Made by a program: the position numbers and the translations under genes. A stretch of DNA of 64,000 nucleotides from Promethearchaeati archaeon (GTDB lineage: Archaea; Asgardarchaeota; Heimdallarchaeia; Heimdallarchaeales; Heimdallarchaeaceae). The stretch is from positions 59,983 to 123,982 of the forward strand of contig JABLTJ010000006.1 of the NCBI GenBank assembly GCA_013166775.1, in the 5' to 3' direction. The notes below the pieces were generated by a model. That model searched no databases, had not been told where the DNA came from, and saw only the letters and a list, made by a program, of their open reading frames with translations. This document shows positions 25,901-33,400 of the stretch, piece after piece; the first letter of the stretch is position 1; each line of letters opens with the position of its first letter.

Positions 25901-27851
25901 AACAGGAGTAAGAGGTATTGATCTAGCTTATGAAGACTCAACTCCAAGTATCATCGTTGCTTTAAATAATGACTCTGTTGTTTCTTATGATATATCCTTA
26001 GCATTTCAATGGTCATTTGATATAACAACAGATAGTAATTCAAGAGTATTTGCTGAAGATCTCAATGGTGACAGTACGACTGAAGTCTTCATTACCTCTG
26101 AACCTTACATTCTAATTCACCCTAATGGTACATGGTTGTGGAATGTTTCTATAATTTCTTATTCGAATACTGCATTCTTCTATGATATTAACAAAGACAA
26201 TGTTTTAGATATTATAACAAATGGTGGAAGTTCATCCTTCACAACTGCTTATGATGGATCAACTGGAGAAATTCTCTGGAATTATCAAACAGATCACATT
26301 TTTACTGGAGAGTTTACAATGGGAACATATAACGGTGAAACCGCTATATTCTTTGCATATTTAGATATAACTGATTTAAGTTTAGGAGTAGGATCGCTCT
26401 CACCATATGGTACTCTAAGATGGATGATGAGAACAACATATGATATAACTGAAAACCCGAGTAATCTAAAACCAGTAGTAATAGATAATACACTAGGAGT
26501 TATCTATGGAAATCAAGGAGGAAAAGTTTCTGCTGTAGTTTCTGATCAATTAATTTATGAGATAGTACCTGAAAACCTGGATGTGATGCAATTATCTACT
26601 ATCTATTCATCCAATGATGATATTGCTGAAAAGACAGTAATCACTGATGATTTCTTAGGAGATGGTAATCCTTACTTGTTCTTTGTAGAAAAAGGAAATC
26701 GTGCTGTTTTATATGATCTGAAAAACAGTTTAATATACAGCTCTATCACCTTACTTGTATTTGGCAATGTAACTTGGGCAGTAGCTGCAGATATTAATAT
26801 AGATGGCTATCCTACCTCAGTGTACTTCATTACAGATGCTTTTGAGATTGGGCTATTATCAGTTCAAGATATGACTCTTGAATTTCTCAAGGATGAATCT
26901 GGCTCGATAGATGAATTCTATTATATGATAGCTTACCCCCTCAAAGAAAACTACGACGCATTGATAATCAGTGTTAGACATAAAGCAGATTATGAGCTCA
27001 GAACATTGAATAAAGTTGGAGACAAAGTATGGGATACTATTGTGAATACTGCAAGTCCATATAAACAGCTTCTAGCAGGACATCTTCTACCTATGGCTAC
27101 AAGTGAAGATGGAGATTTCTTAGTGCTAGTGCAAGACTCTCAATTGCTCTTCCACTTCGCATATAATGGAACATATTATCATGGGTATGATGGAATGGCC
27201 GGTTTAGTTGCCCTATCAAACAGAATGTCAACAGATTCCTACCAAAGTGTATACTTCCAGAATTATGATGATATAGCATGCTACGATCTAGATTTGAAGA
27301 TTATTCAATGGACATATCAAGTAGGAACAGAAGAAATTCTAGATTTTGCATTCTTGGATTATAATAGTGATACTTACATTGATGTCTATGCTACACAAAA
27401 TGGTACAGGAATCTACTTGATTCAAGATACAATGGCAGCTCAAACACTAATGTGGACACATATACATAATTCATTTGAAGCAAGATATGTAGAATTTCTG
27501 AAAAACACAGACGATAAACCTGAACTATTAATTGGGGACTATCATAGGCTGTTCTTTGCAACACCAGGAGCAGGAAATATCGATACAGCTACAAGAAAGA
27601 ACTTTGAACAGATTACATATCTTGATTTATGGCCAAGAGATGGTATGTCAAACAAAACAACAATAATTTTCTTAGCTGGTAGTACTATTTATTCCCATAA
27701 TTTGAGTCTAATATTTGCAGGACAAGCAGAATTTATAGAGGAAAATATCATAGTCGATTTACCAAGACTCATAAGATTAGTTATACCTACTGGTATCATG
27801 TTTATTACTGTGCTAATTGCTATGGTAATTCTACTGAAGAAGAAAGAATGA
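19932..27851 (+). CDS. giant surface protein of FG-GAP/VCBS beta-propeller repeats
   Basis: The 2639-aa protein has a signal peptide (MSKNIKPIKNKIITAFVTAI and a hydrophobic core), then long arrays of FG-GAP/VCBS-like blades. Typical units are DTNANGLPDFVVGTREGGI and DIDQDGKGEIIVGDYDNNVY, that is D-x-D-x-D/N-G-x-x-E/D-I-x-V-G followed by a strand, which bind calcium in integrin alpha propellers. The region near residues 1370-1720 is different and has Asp-box-like SHDGETW and STNNGQDWS, as in sialidase/BNR propellers. A single C-terminal helix (LIRLVIPTGIMFITVLIAMV) with LKKKE anchors it. Several propellers of about 400 aa are expected. Its four-base overlap with the upstream gene implies a fixed ratio and probably one complex at the cell surface (inference). 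Confidence 0.8.
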   Translation: MSKNIKPIKNKIITAFVTAIFIFSMFTAIPSLQLLNAEIAPPDSYNLDEIMRMLEEQQEGNSNFDLSGDTVYPDDIDLASYLRDYSNDYSQIYQPWKTKAAVRCIEISDDYQYMIVGGGYLYDNEIHIYRWNDLTNQYAKVWNSGDDIIKEDVIDVDIADTDHNQFLEIVAASADGSFHVFEQMHIYDPTANTENMFEHVYSSPYIGQVWGVEINDTDWDYDPDIIVVSWDHKVHVYEYFIHSGYPFAPEHWIEYEEKWVSHNLGQHPTSLVVGDTNANGLPDFVVGTREGGIFIFENNGTLLDIHGQPYPLCQDNSYKLIYSDINSIWRPIYSMEIGDLDGQIGDEVVIASFAFNAYVLRYNQLTETYYLQKLIKDFEPWTLKDFYPADDWADNMTAGQNVYFNDPNAGLGTTVPEPIPMTDPWFVDGNYPYNSGSVQNNDTCWTLFRSSSDEAYAIYDFGADEEGTGNGNDKADFSIVFKTPYSSININDFELSISQDYEHWMAVNSTSITKGYSSEGYASLNIDVDTLLVNNKWDFFQYVNVTVLQGNPDYHIYRLELHYVNVRVDDALSATIGTLASSYYEEDTMMQALIGTVDGRIIAFKYNSTLDEFVLTWDSWVDDRFSMGMNIWDLEQVKTLGTMPMIYGITDLETDYILRSDYLFTRPKDQVPTIYDIYDYDIENIDEDLFGDGDFILSDGNGDIYFFTNGFEYSVPETLNYFSNINANPNYDGMNLSVSAANIYNTPSLPGSEILIGWYDDSLSNIYDDFYDDSSTSLPADIEFWYRTGGMLYDNPTSLTALEQSGQLEELLKTAQSIPSADGIDIDSDGDIDLVVCIDNLYLLWNIGDTVNPLYALDSDYFEDINEVQGKRKYFSPQFVEFDHDNDYDLTIGYSNRVGATYFENYGSIADPRWVEKKELLNNFDEMATINVYNLTRPLFITYQDFSVYDAIQLESATGEDYLDKYLFYTMFNTYTNDFYEFLINYGIQTSYMVATYPIISRVEVNSFKSDIYEEIYTWRNFGFRAIESWSTRLDLYNWTLSVETADIDQDGKGEIIVGDYDNNVYIFEHLTNNTYKIAFRSPDMYQNYPTDQSPYAWDQFGSFTGEFNQTIWNHVSHILVGVDLDRNGYLELVALAGTVLYVFETTHDEFSGRIIDDTYTLLYQYDLLLNIERDYLTSKSYLESTGLTWAYDLDLDGYSEIIVAFESQVFVFIPRLGTIYELYGNVPPSTNSGHYNLPGNSKVFNNITISGVKVFDTNRNGLEEIIIYGDIGQSGWNHLGYLVIIEYNYLGYQIIWELPSSASINNMIYTLEIADQDFDGNWELIIGGEKGIAIWEYDNPDYQQVSVVTGHMNYPYMDSYSMFGESNYYSSDSQIKQRSHDIIQLTYSGANHSYLAVWTEYSVALSQYVLYQSVSHDGETWLSNTMLPRYKIFNMYFPSLVQISDGTIYLIWSQLELQLGLGIYGIFMMNSTNNGQDWSVPYPIHTENGISGNPFRSPTVFSYGTAGIGFGFVFKNTTHSLPQIGFYNKNSGAITTSVEIGSLREDNFYVNGIDVVENPNSPQTYALAMSCHKTTENKDDYDIWFSELNSSLGYSIEPRKLVESAAVEHTPSIAYVYSGNYPLLITYDATGYKQAISTSYGLVSSDYLEWSEPDILSVYPDYIILNSTYDVYPEFKNIFPYGINSHGFRSPKVAATYDGSFVVLTKFDIDGAQIVPYQPLYWEDLLCQVYSLNVTSFTPLEKATDIAVGDTDGDGLQEILVADGYTARLVELFTTQKDYLGFQAKWKSYDYENSVSDVSIYDTNGNGFGELIFSVQGDDVYIFETDNLNVAKVNLTIPILSYTAFDANLDLYELSLSVDIEDDGYPDYVVIMDNGDVYAFIGTDGENRWSTSTSGSSAPVQLLIEGIYEGNLAIFVLFDDGDAFWIDKNEGSILQTFNLEGTDFYDDTGILYDINGDSIDDIIVLTTGLELLTYDGSDGSSLPESQALGTGVRGIDLAYEDSTPSIIVALNNDSVVSYDISLAFQWSFDITTDSNSRVFAEDLNGDSTTEVFITSEPYILIHPNGTWLWNVSIISYSNTAFFYDINKDNVLDIITNGGSSSFTTAYDGSTGEILWNYQTDHIFTGEFTMGTYNGETAIFFAYLDITDLSLGVGSLSPYGTLRWMMRTTYDITENPSNLKPVVIDNTLGVIYGNQGGKVSAVVSDQLIYEIVPENLDVMQLSTIYSSNDDIAEKTVITDDFLGDGNPYLFFVEKGNRAVLYDLKNSLIYSSITLLVFGNVTWAVAADINIDGYPTSVYFITDAFEIGLLSVQDMTLEFLKDESGSIDEFYYMIAYPLKENYDALIISVRHKADYELRTLNKVGDKVWDTIVNTASPYKQLLAGHLLPMATSEDGDFLVLVQDSQLLFHFAYNGTYYHGYDGMAGLVALSNRMSTDSYQSVYFQNYDDIACYDLDLKIIQWTYQVGTEEILDFAFLDYNSDTYIDVYATQNGTGIYLIQDTMAAQTLMWTHIHNSFEARYVEFLKNTDDKPELLIGDYHRLFFATPGAGNIDTATRKNFEQITYLDLWPRDGMSNKTTIIFLAGSTIYSHNLSLIFAGQAEFIEENIIVDLPRLIRLVIPTGIMFITVLIAMVILLKKKE

Positions 27852-27866
27852 TTTCGTCGATAAACT

Positions 27867-27890
27867 CTTTTCTCTTTTTTTTACTATTTT
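27867..27890 (+). terminator. oligo-T terminator of the surface-protein operon
   Basis: A T-rich run with eight consecutive T begins about 15 bases after the stop codon at 27851. Confidence 0.45.
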
Positions 27891-28034
27891 ACTTTCAGCA
27901 TAGATAGATATCTTTCGTTTGTGAAATATATTATTAAATTTTTCAAACAAAGGATTCAACAAATCTTTAAGATTGCATAAAGAGTCTTTTTGAAAATAGG
28001 AGATGCTTCAAAGTTGTTAATTGAACCTCTAGCG

Positions 28035-28698
28035 ATGAAAAAAATTACAATATTGGGAATAACGGGTTCAGGAAAAACAACTTTTCTGGAAGCTCTTTTT
28101 GGAGATATTGAGAAAAATGATGTAGCAAGAAGAGTTTTCAAAGAAGTGAGCACTAATCTTGATTTTACTCCTTTAAATACAACAATTTTACTAATAGCAC
28201 AACAACAATATCATTGAATGTAGTTAATTCTGTTATAGTTTTAACAAGATTTAACAAAGTTATTTTAAGAAAATTTGCAGATAAAGAAACAATAGATTTT
28301 GAATCAATTGATGAAGCTTTTCAAGTAATTTTCAACGATCTAGCAGGACAAGAAAGATTTGATTTTATGCAAGAATTGCAATAAAAGGCTCGCATATAAT
28401 AATTATTATGGCTGATGGATCAAATACTGCATCTGTTGAAAAAATATCTCATTTTCTTGAAATGGTGAGGATGGAGGAACAACGATCTGGTAGAGATATA
28501 CCTGTTTTAATATTCGTCAATAAATCAGATTTGAAAGAATATGGTGCTTTTTTAGGTAAAGATTATGCTGAAAGAGTTATTTTTTCAGCTTTACTAGATA
28601 GGGAATTACTCATCTACGAAACATCTAATTTTGAAGTTGAATCATATGAGATGCCTTTGACAATTATATTCAATTATCTCTCCATGCAAAGCTCCTAA
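28035..28698 (+). pseudogene. Ras-superfamily small GTPase broken by two frameshifts
   Basis: All G motifs are present in order, but in three frames. Frame 1 from ATG 28035 gives MKKITILGITGSGKTTFLEA (G1, P-loop). A second frame, open from 28163 to 28383, gives STTISLNV (switch I Thr) and NDLAGQERFDFMQE (G3). A third frame gives IIIIMADGSN, VNKSDL (G4) and FSALLDRE (G5-like), ending at 28698. The second break is explained by one missing A: GAATTG at 28373-28378 would be GAAATTG in an intact gene. The first break lies between about 28160 and 28216. The restored product would be about 220 aa, close to Arf/Rag-like archaeal GTPases of Asgards. It may be a real pseudogene or an assembly error; two homologous breaks of one base each fit either. 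Confidence 0.75.
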
Positions 28699-28768
28699 TT
28701 TGGCTTATATCCCACTCTAATACTAACTAAATGTTTATCTATTTTGGAACGAACTGAAATTTAGAGAA

Positions 28769-29137
28769 ATGAAGCAAATTAAGCAAATTACTTTTGATAT
28801 AACACAGAGCAGAAGAATAAAGAATTTTGCTCAGAAAAAGAATATTGAAGAAAAAGAAATACTTGCTAATTATCAAATGATTATGCATCTAATTTTCCAA
28901 TCGTGGAAGAAAAACTACCAAGATAGTGATGAAATTAGTTTTCGAAATTATTTTCTACAAATAATGAAATATGCAGAGTTTGTTTTTCGACTTCATCAGA
29001 GACAAGACGATATGATAAGAATAGTCGATCATGTAGAAATATTAAGAGATGCTTTAGAGGAATATGAAAGAGATTATGCAGATATTATAGAAATAGAAAA
29101 TATCGTTAAGGAAATAAGTGGAGGGATTGATTTATGA
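28769..29137 (+). CDS. helical protein of unknown function, first of a coupled pair
   Basis: The 122-aa protein is almost entirely predicted helix and charged, with no signal peptide or membrane segment: QSRRIKNFAQKKNIEEKEIL, then FRNYFLQIMKYAEFVFRLHQ and a C-terminal acidic helix. No family is recognised. Its TGA overlaps the next ATG (ATGA at 29134-29137), so the two products are coupled and likely interact. The pair lies between the broken GTPase gene and the serine recombinase gene. Confidence 0.6.
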   Translation: MKQIKQITFDITQSRRIKNFAQKKNIEEKEILANYQMIMHLIFQSWKKNYQDSDEISFRNYFLQIMKYAEFVFRLHQRQDDMIRIVDHVEILRDALEEYERDYADIIEIENIVKEISGGIDL

Positions 29138-29583
29138 AAATCGGTACAACAATGTTTACAGTAAAATTTAAAGATAAGATTCCTTGCGAAAACGAGTTAA
29201 TCCTAGCAAGTGATTTGGCTTATTATCTCTATTATCTTCACGAAATTCCTGAAGAACTACCAAGATGGCAAATTGATGATTTGAATAAGAAACGACAAGA
29301 AGATGAAGAAGTATTTACAGAATTGAGTAAAAAGTACTCTAATTTGTTCAAAGAATATGCCTTAATCAGACTCAAAGCAAATGAGCTATATGAGAGAAAT
29401 AGAACTATAGCATTGACCATAGGACTAGTTAGACTGAAGTTAATCAATATGAAAGAATCAGGAGTTGAAGCTCCACTAGATTTCGATATTGCGATTGCTA
29501 AGATCGAACATTTCATCTACAGGTATCTTACAAAGCAGCAAGATAAGAGACTTGTAGAACAGATTGTTTTTGATGAAAAATAA
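29134..29583 (+). CDS. helical protein of unknown function, second of a coupled pair
   Basis: The 149-aa protein starts with a short strand (GTTMFTVKFKDKIPC) and continues as long charged helices, with a likely coiled coil around residues 45-85 (LNKKRQEDEEVFTELSKKYS). It is cytoplasmic; no family is recognised. It is translationally coupled to the 122-aa protein. The serine recombinase begins 67 bases later behind its own promoter. Confidence 0.6.
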   Translation: MKIGTTMFTVKFKDKIPCENELILASDLAYYLYYLHEIPEELPRWQIDDLNKKRQEDEEVFTELSKKYSNLFKEYALIRLKANELYERNRTIALTIGLVRLKLINMKESGVEAPLDFDIAIAKIEHFIYRYLTKQQDKRLVEQIVFDEK

Positions 29584-29620
29584 TTAAGAAAATATTCTCC
29601 GAGTATTACTACCTTTTATT

Positions 29621-29647
29621 GAAGGTTACAACCTTCTTAACAAGGTT
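29621..29647. promoter_or_regulatory. inverted repeat cluster upstream of the serine recombinase, candidate operator
   Basis: GAAGGTTACAACCTTC (29621-29636) has perfect 7-bp arms around AC. A third AAGGTT half-site follows at 29642-29647, and the AACCTT arm can pair with it too. The array lies between the TATA-like CTTTTATTG (about 29613-29621) and ATG 29651, so a bound protein would block transcription. It could also be a recombination (res-like) site. Confidence 0.5.
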
Positions 29648-29650
29648 AAA

Positions 29651-30370
29651 ATGGTTCGCTGTGTTATTTATGTAAGAACGTCTACTGCAGACCAAGAATC
29701 TGGTTTGGAAACTCAGATTGATGATGTTTCAGCAAGAATTTATCAGGTTGGGGAAAGAGAGATTGTTAAAATTATCAAGGATGAAGATACTCCTGGTGAT
29801 AGTGATCCAGAATATAGAGAAGGATTCAAAGAAATTCTAGACATGGTAGAAAATGAAGAATTTGACGAATTATGGACTCAGTCTAGAGACAGATTATCAC
29901 GAGATGTAGATATTCTTGGTTACATCCGAATTATTCTGAAAAAGAGAGAGATTCCAATAGTTTGCTTAGATGATGAGGATAACAAAGCCTTTGCAAGAAT
30001 AAAAGATCTCTTTGGTGAGATGGAACTAGAAAAATACCGCGAGAAACGATATAAGGGTATGTTGAGACGAATAAAAGATCAAAAAGTGATGAGTCGACCC
30101 CCGTTCGGTTATGCTGTTGGTGAAAGTGGAGGATTAATGGTAGATGAATGTAAAAGAGGTTTAATTAGAAGGCTTTTTGGAGAGTTCGATAACCCATTTG
30201 CTTCGCTAAAAACATTAAGTATGAAATACAATATTCCTGTATCAACATTGAGAAATATACGCTCTAATCCTATCTATAGAACTGGAGAAGTTAGATGGGC
30301 TGGCAAAATCGCATATTATGTTGAACCAGTTGTTCCAGAAAATAAAGATCAAATGCTAGAAATGGAATGA
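29651..30370 (+). CDS. serine recombinase (resolvase/invertase family)
   Basis: The 239-aa protein starts CVIYVRTSTADQESGLETQ, with Ser11 as the nucleophile, and has SRDRLSRD (residues 78-85), the catalytic arginine motif of the resolvase domain. The acidic helix LFGEMELEKYREKRYKGM (E-helix) follows. A short recombinase domain contains RPPFGYAV and a helix-turn-helix-like LKTLSMKYNIPVSTLRNIRS. There is no zinc ribbon or long coiled coil, so it is smaller than large phage integrases. It may act in DNA inversion or element movement. A decayed second copy of its 3' end lies at 34074-34168, in front of the second LVIVD gene. Confidence 0.88.
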   Translation: MVRCVIYVRTSTADQESGLETQIDDVSARIYQVGEREIVKIIKDEDTPGDSDPEYREGFKEILDMVENEEFDELWTQSRDRLSRDVDILGYIRIILKKREIPIVCLDDEDNKAFARIKDLFGEMELEKYREKRYKGMLRRIKDQKVMSRPPFGYAVGESGGLMVDECKRGLIRRLFGEFDNPFASLKTLSMKYNIPVSTLRNIRSNPIYRTGEVRWAGKIAYYVEPVVPENKDQMLEME

Positions 30371-30440
30371 TTCTTCCTTCTTTTCTTGTTTTTCTTATAT
30401 ATGTAAGTTTTCACGAAATATTTTTATTGCTTAGCGTTTC

Positions 30441-30450
30441 TTTTTATAAG
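30441..30450 (+). promoter_or_regulatory. TATA box of the first LVIVD gene
   Basis: TTTTTATAAG lies 26-35 nt before ATG 30476. The matching element before the second copy lies at the same distance from its ATG, which supports both starts. Confidence 0.5.
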
Positions 30451-30475
30451 ATTAGCAAAGTTCCAAGTGTTCAAA

Positions 30476-33400
30476 ATGAGAAAAAATAAAATTAAATTTA
30501 AAGGAAGAATGATTGTTTTTATATTGTTATTTAGTCTTTTTGTGTTTTTATCACCTTTACAAAATGATACAACAGTAATACAAGCTGCATCCAGCACTTT
30601 CAATGAAGATTTCACTTCTACTACTTACATGGATGTTTCAAATACTAATGTTAGTGGTTGGGGAACAGGAAATATAGAAAATTCAAAGAAAAAACCTACA
30701 CTTGTTGGTTCAATTAGTTCTTTTTTAATTGGCAATACCTTAGATGTTTTTGTTGACGGCAATTATGCCTATGTGACAAACCAAGGTGAGGGATTGAAAA
30801 TTGTAAATATTACAGATCCTACCAATCCAGCAATTATAGGTTCTTATGATACTCCAAACATCGCTCAAAGTGTATATGTTGCAGGTGATTGTGCATTCAT
30901 TGCCGATTATCAAGGAGAATTTCCTGATTATGAGAATTTTCTTCTTGTAAATGTCACTGATCCAACGAATCCGACTGATCTAGGGAATTGTTCAACAATA
31001 CTTGCACTAGGAGATGCTGCTCGTGATGTGATTGTTGCTGGAAATATAGCATTCATAGCTAATGATCAAGGTGGACTAAGTGTGGTTAATGTCACAGATA
31101 CCAGTAATCCTATACGAATAGGTGTAAGAGATACTCCTGGAACATCATCAAATTTAGTTGTTGCTGGTGATTATGTTTATCTAGCTGATGGAGAGAATGG
31201 ATTAGTAGTGATTAACATCGCTAATCCTCTGAATCCAACAATTGTTGCAACTTACAATGCAGACATTAGTTTTGTTGTGAATGTTGCTGTAGAAGGAAAT
31301 TATGCCTACGCTATTGATCTGAATAATGGCGTAATAGTGCTGGATATCACTGATATTACTACCCCTACATTTGTAGGATTGTGGAGTAAAAGTGGTGTTT
31401 CTGCTGCTTCAGTCTGTGGAGACTACCTTTATGTTACAGATATCAATGATGGACTTTCAGTGGTGAATATTGCTGATCCCACTACTCCAGTATTTATCAA
31501 TACTCTCTCTCTCCCAGGTAATCCTTCAGCAATAGGTATTGAAGGTGATTATGCTTATTTCACATGTCAATCTGGTGGATTTCAGATTACTCAAATTAAA
31601 GATTTCGGTATTTCACTTGCTGGTTCTTATTATCATCCAGCGGGTTGTTTTGATGTATCTGTTTCTGGAGATTATGCGTATGTAGCGGATAGTGGTAGTT
31701 TAAAAATAATAGATATTAGTGCTCCTTCTGCTCCCACCCTTGTTGGTTCCTATAGTACTTTCCCATTCTTTGCTTGGGCTGTTTTTGTTTCTGGTGCTTA
31801 TGCTTATGTAGGGGATGGAAGTGGTGGTATTGGTTTAATAATAATAGATATTAGTACTCCTTCTGCTCCCACTCTTGTCGGTTCGTATGATACTCCAGGG
31901 CTTGTATATGGTATTTTTGTTTCTGGAGACTATGCCTATGTAGCGGATGGTAGTAGTGGTTTGCTGGTTCTTGATATTAGTGCTCCTTCTGCTCCCACCC
32001 CTGTTGGTTCGTATGATACTCCAGGGTTTGCTTGGGATGTTTTTGTTTCTGGTGCTTATGCCTATGTAGGGGATGAAAGTGATTTAATAATAATAGATAT
32101 TAGTGCTCCTTCTACTCCCACCCTTGCTGGTTCGTATGACACACCAGGAAGAGCAGATGGTGTTTTTGTTTCTGAAGACTATGCCTATGTAGCGGATGTT
32201 AGTAGTGGTTTGCTGGTTCTTGATATTAGTGCTCCTTCTGCTCCCACTCTTGTTGGTTCGTATGATACTCCAGGGTCTGCTAGAAGTGTTTTTGTTTCTG
32301 GAGATTATGCGTGTGTAGCGGATGGTGGTAGTGGTTTAATAATAATAGATATTAGTGCTCCTTCTACTCCCACCCTTGCTGGTTCGTATGATACTCCAGA
32401 GCTTGCTAGAAATGTTTTTGTTTCTGGAGATTATTCGTATGTAGCGGATACTTATACTTTACAAATTATTGAATTAAAAAAGCATAGAGCTAGTCAATTT
32501 GTTTCTCCTTGTGTTGCTCAATCGACTATCGTTTTTACAGCTAATTCAGCAACTATTGTAAGTGCAACATTAGTAGAAAATAGTAATACTCCTGCTCCTA
32601 CTTCTATCTCTTATTCTCTTTCTGCAGATAATGGGATTAATTGGGAACTAGTTACTCCTGGAACAAAAAATGATTTTGTTAATACTGGTAACCAGCTCAA
32701 ATGGAAAGCTATTCTCACTACTTCTGATGTTTTAGTGACTCCTATGCTTTATAGTCTTTCAATTACCTATAACACTATCTTGATTGTTCCTGCTCTGAAC
32801 ACACCTACTGAAGGTTATCTTTCTGTAGATTATACGCCAACTTTCACGTGGTCAGGAATTAATGGGGAAACAGATTATCTCTTCCAACTTGCTACTTCAA
32901 CGAGTTTTACTTCACCATTATATAATACTACACTTCCTTCTTCAAGTTCAAGCTATACTATAAGTTCTCCCCTAGCTATAGATACCTATTATTGGCGAGT
33001 AGCAGGGATAGATACTGAAGGGGATTTGGGAAAATTCTCAGATTATAGAACTTTGTATATTATACAAGATACTAATTCCCCTATAATCGATCATCCCAGT
33101 GACATCTTCTATGAATTCGGTTCGACAGGTAACACTATTACTTGGTCTCCCACAGATTCTAATCCTTATTGGTACAATATTACTCTAAATGGTATCCTTA
33201 CTAGTCATGATGATCCTTGGGTAGGCGGGAATATAGTTATGGACATAGATGGCTTATCATTAGGAATTCATACTGCTATATGTTATGTGTATGATTTAGA
33301 AGGATTTATGATTAGTGACACTGTCGAAATTGAAGTGACATCTACAGCTCCTCCAACTATTGATGATGTTGCGAATTTTGAGTATGAAGAAGGAGATACG

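Noticed and set aside
28035..28698. Programmed ribosomal frameshifting in the GTPase gene
   Set aside because: Two shifts would be needed, and no slippery heptamer or downstream structure is evident; simple base loss explains the second site.
31746..32460. CRISPR-like regular repeats
   Set aside because: Spacing is regular but repeats are 123-126 bp, keep the reading frame, encode propeller blades and have no unique spacers.
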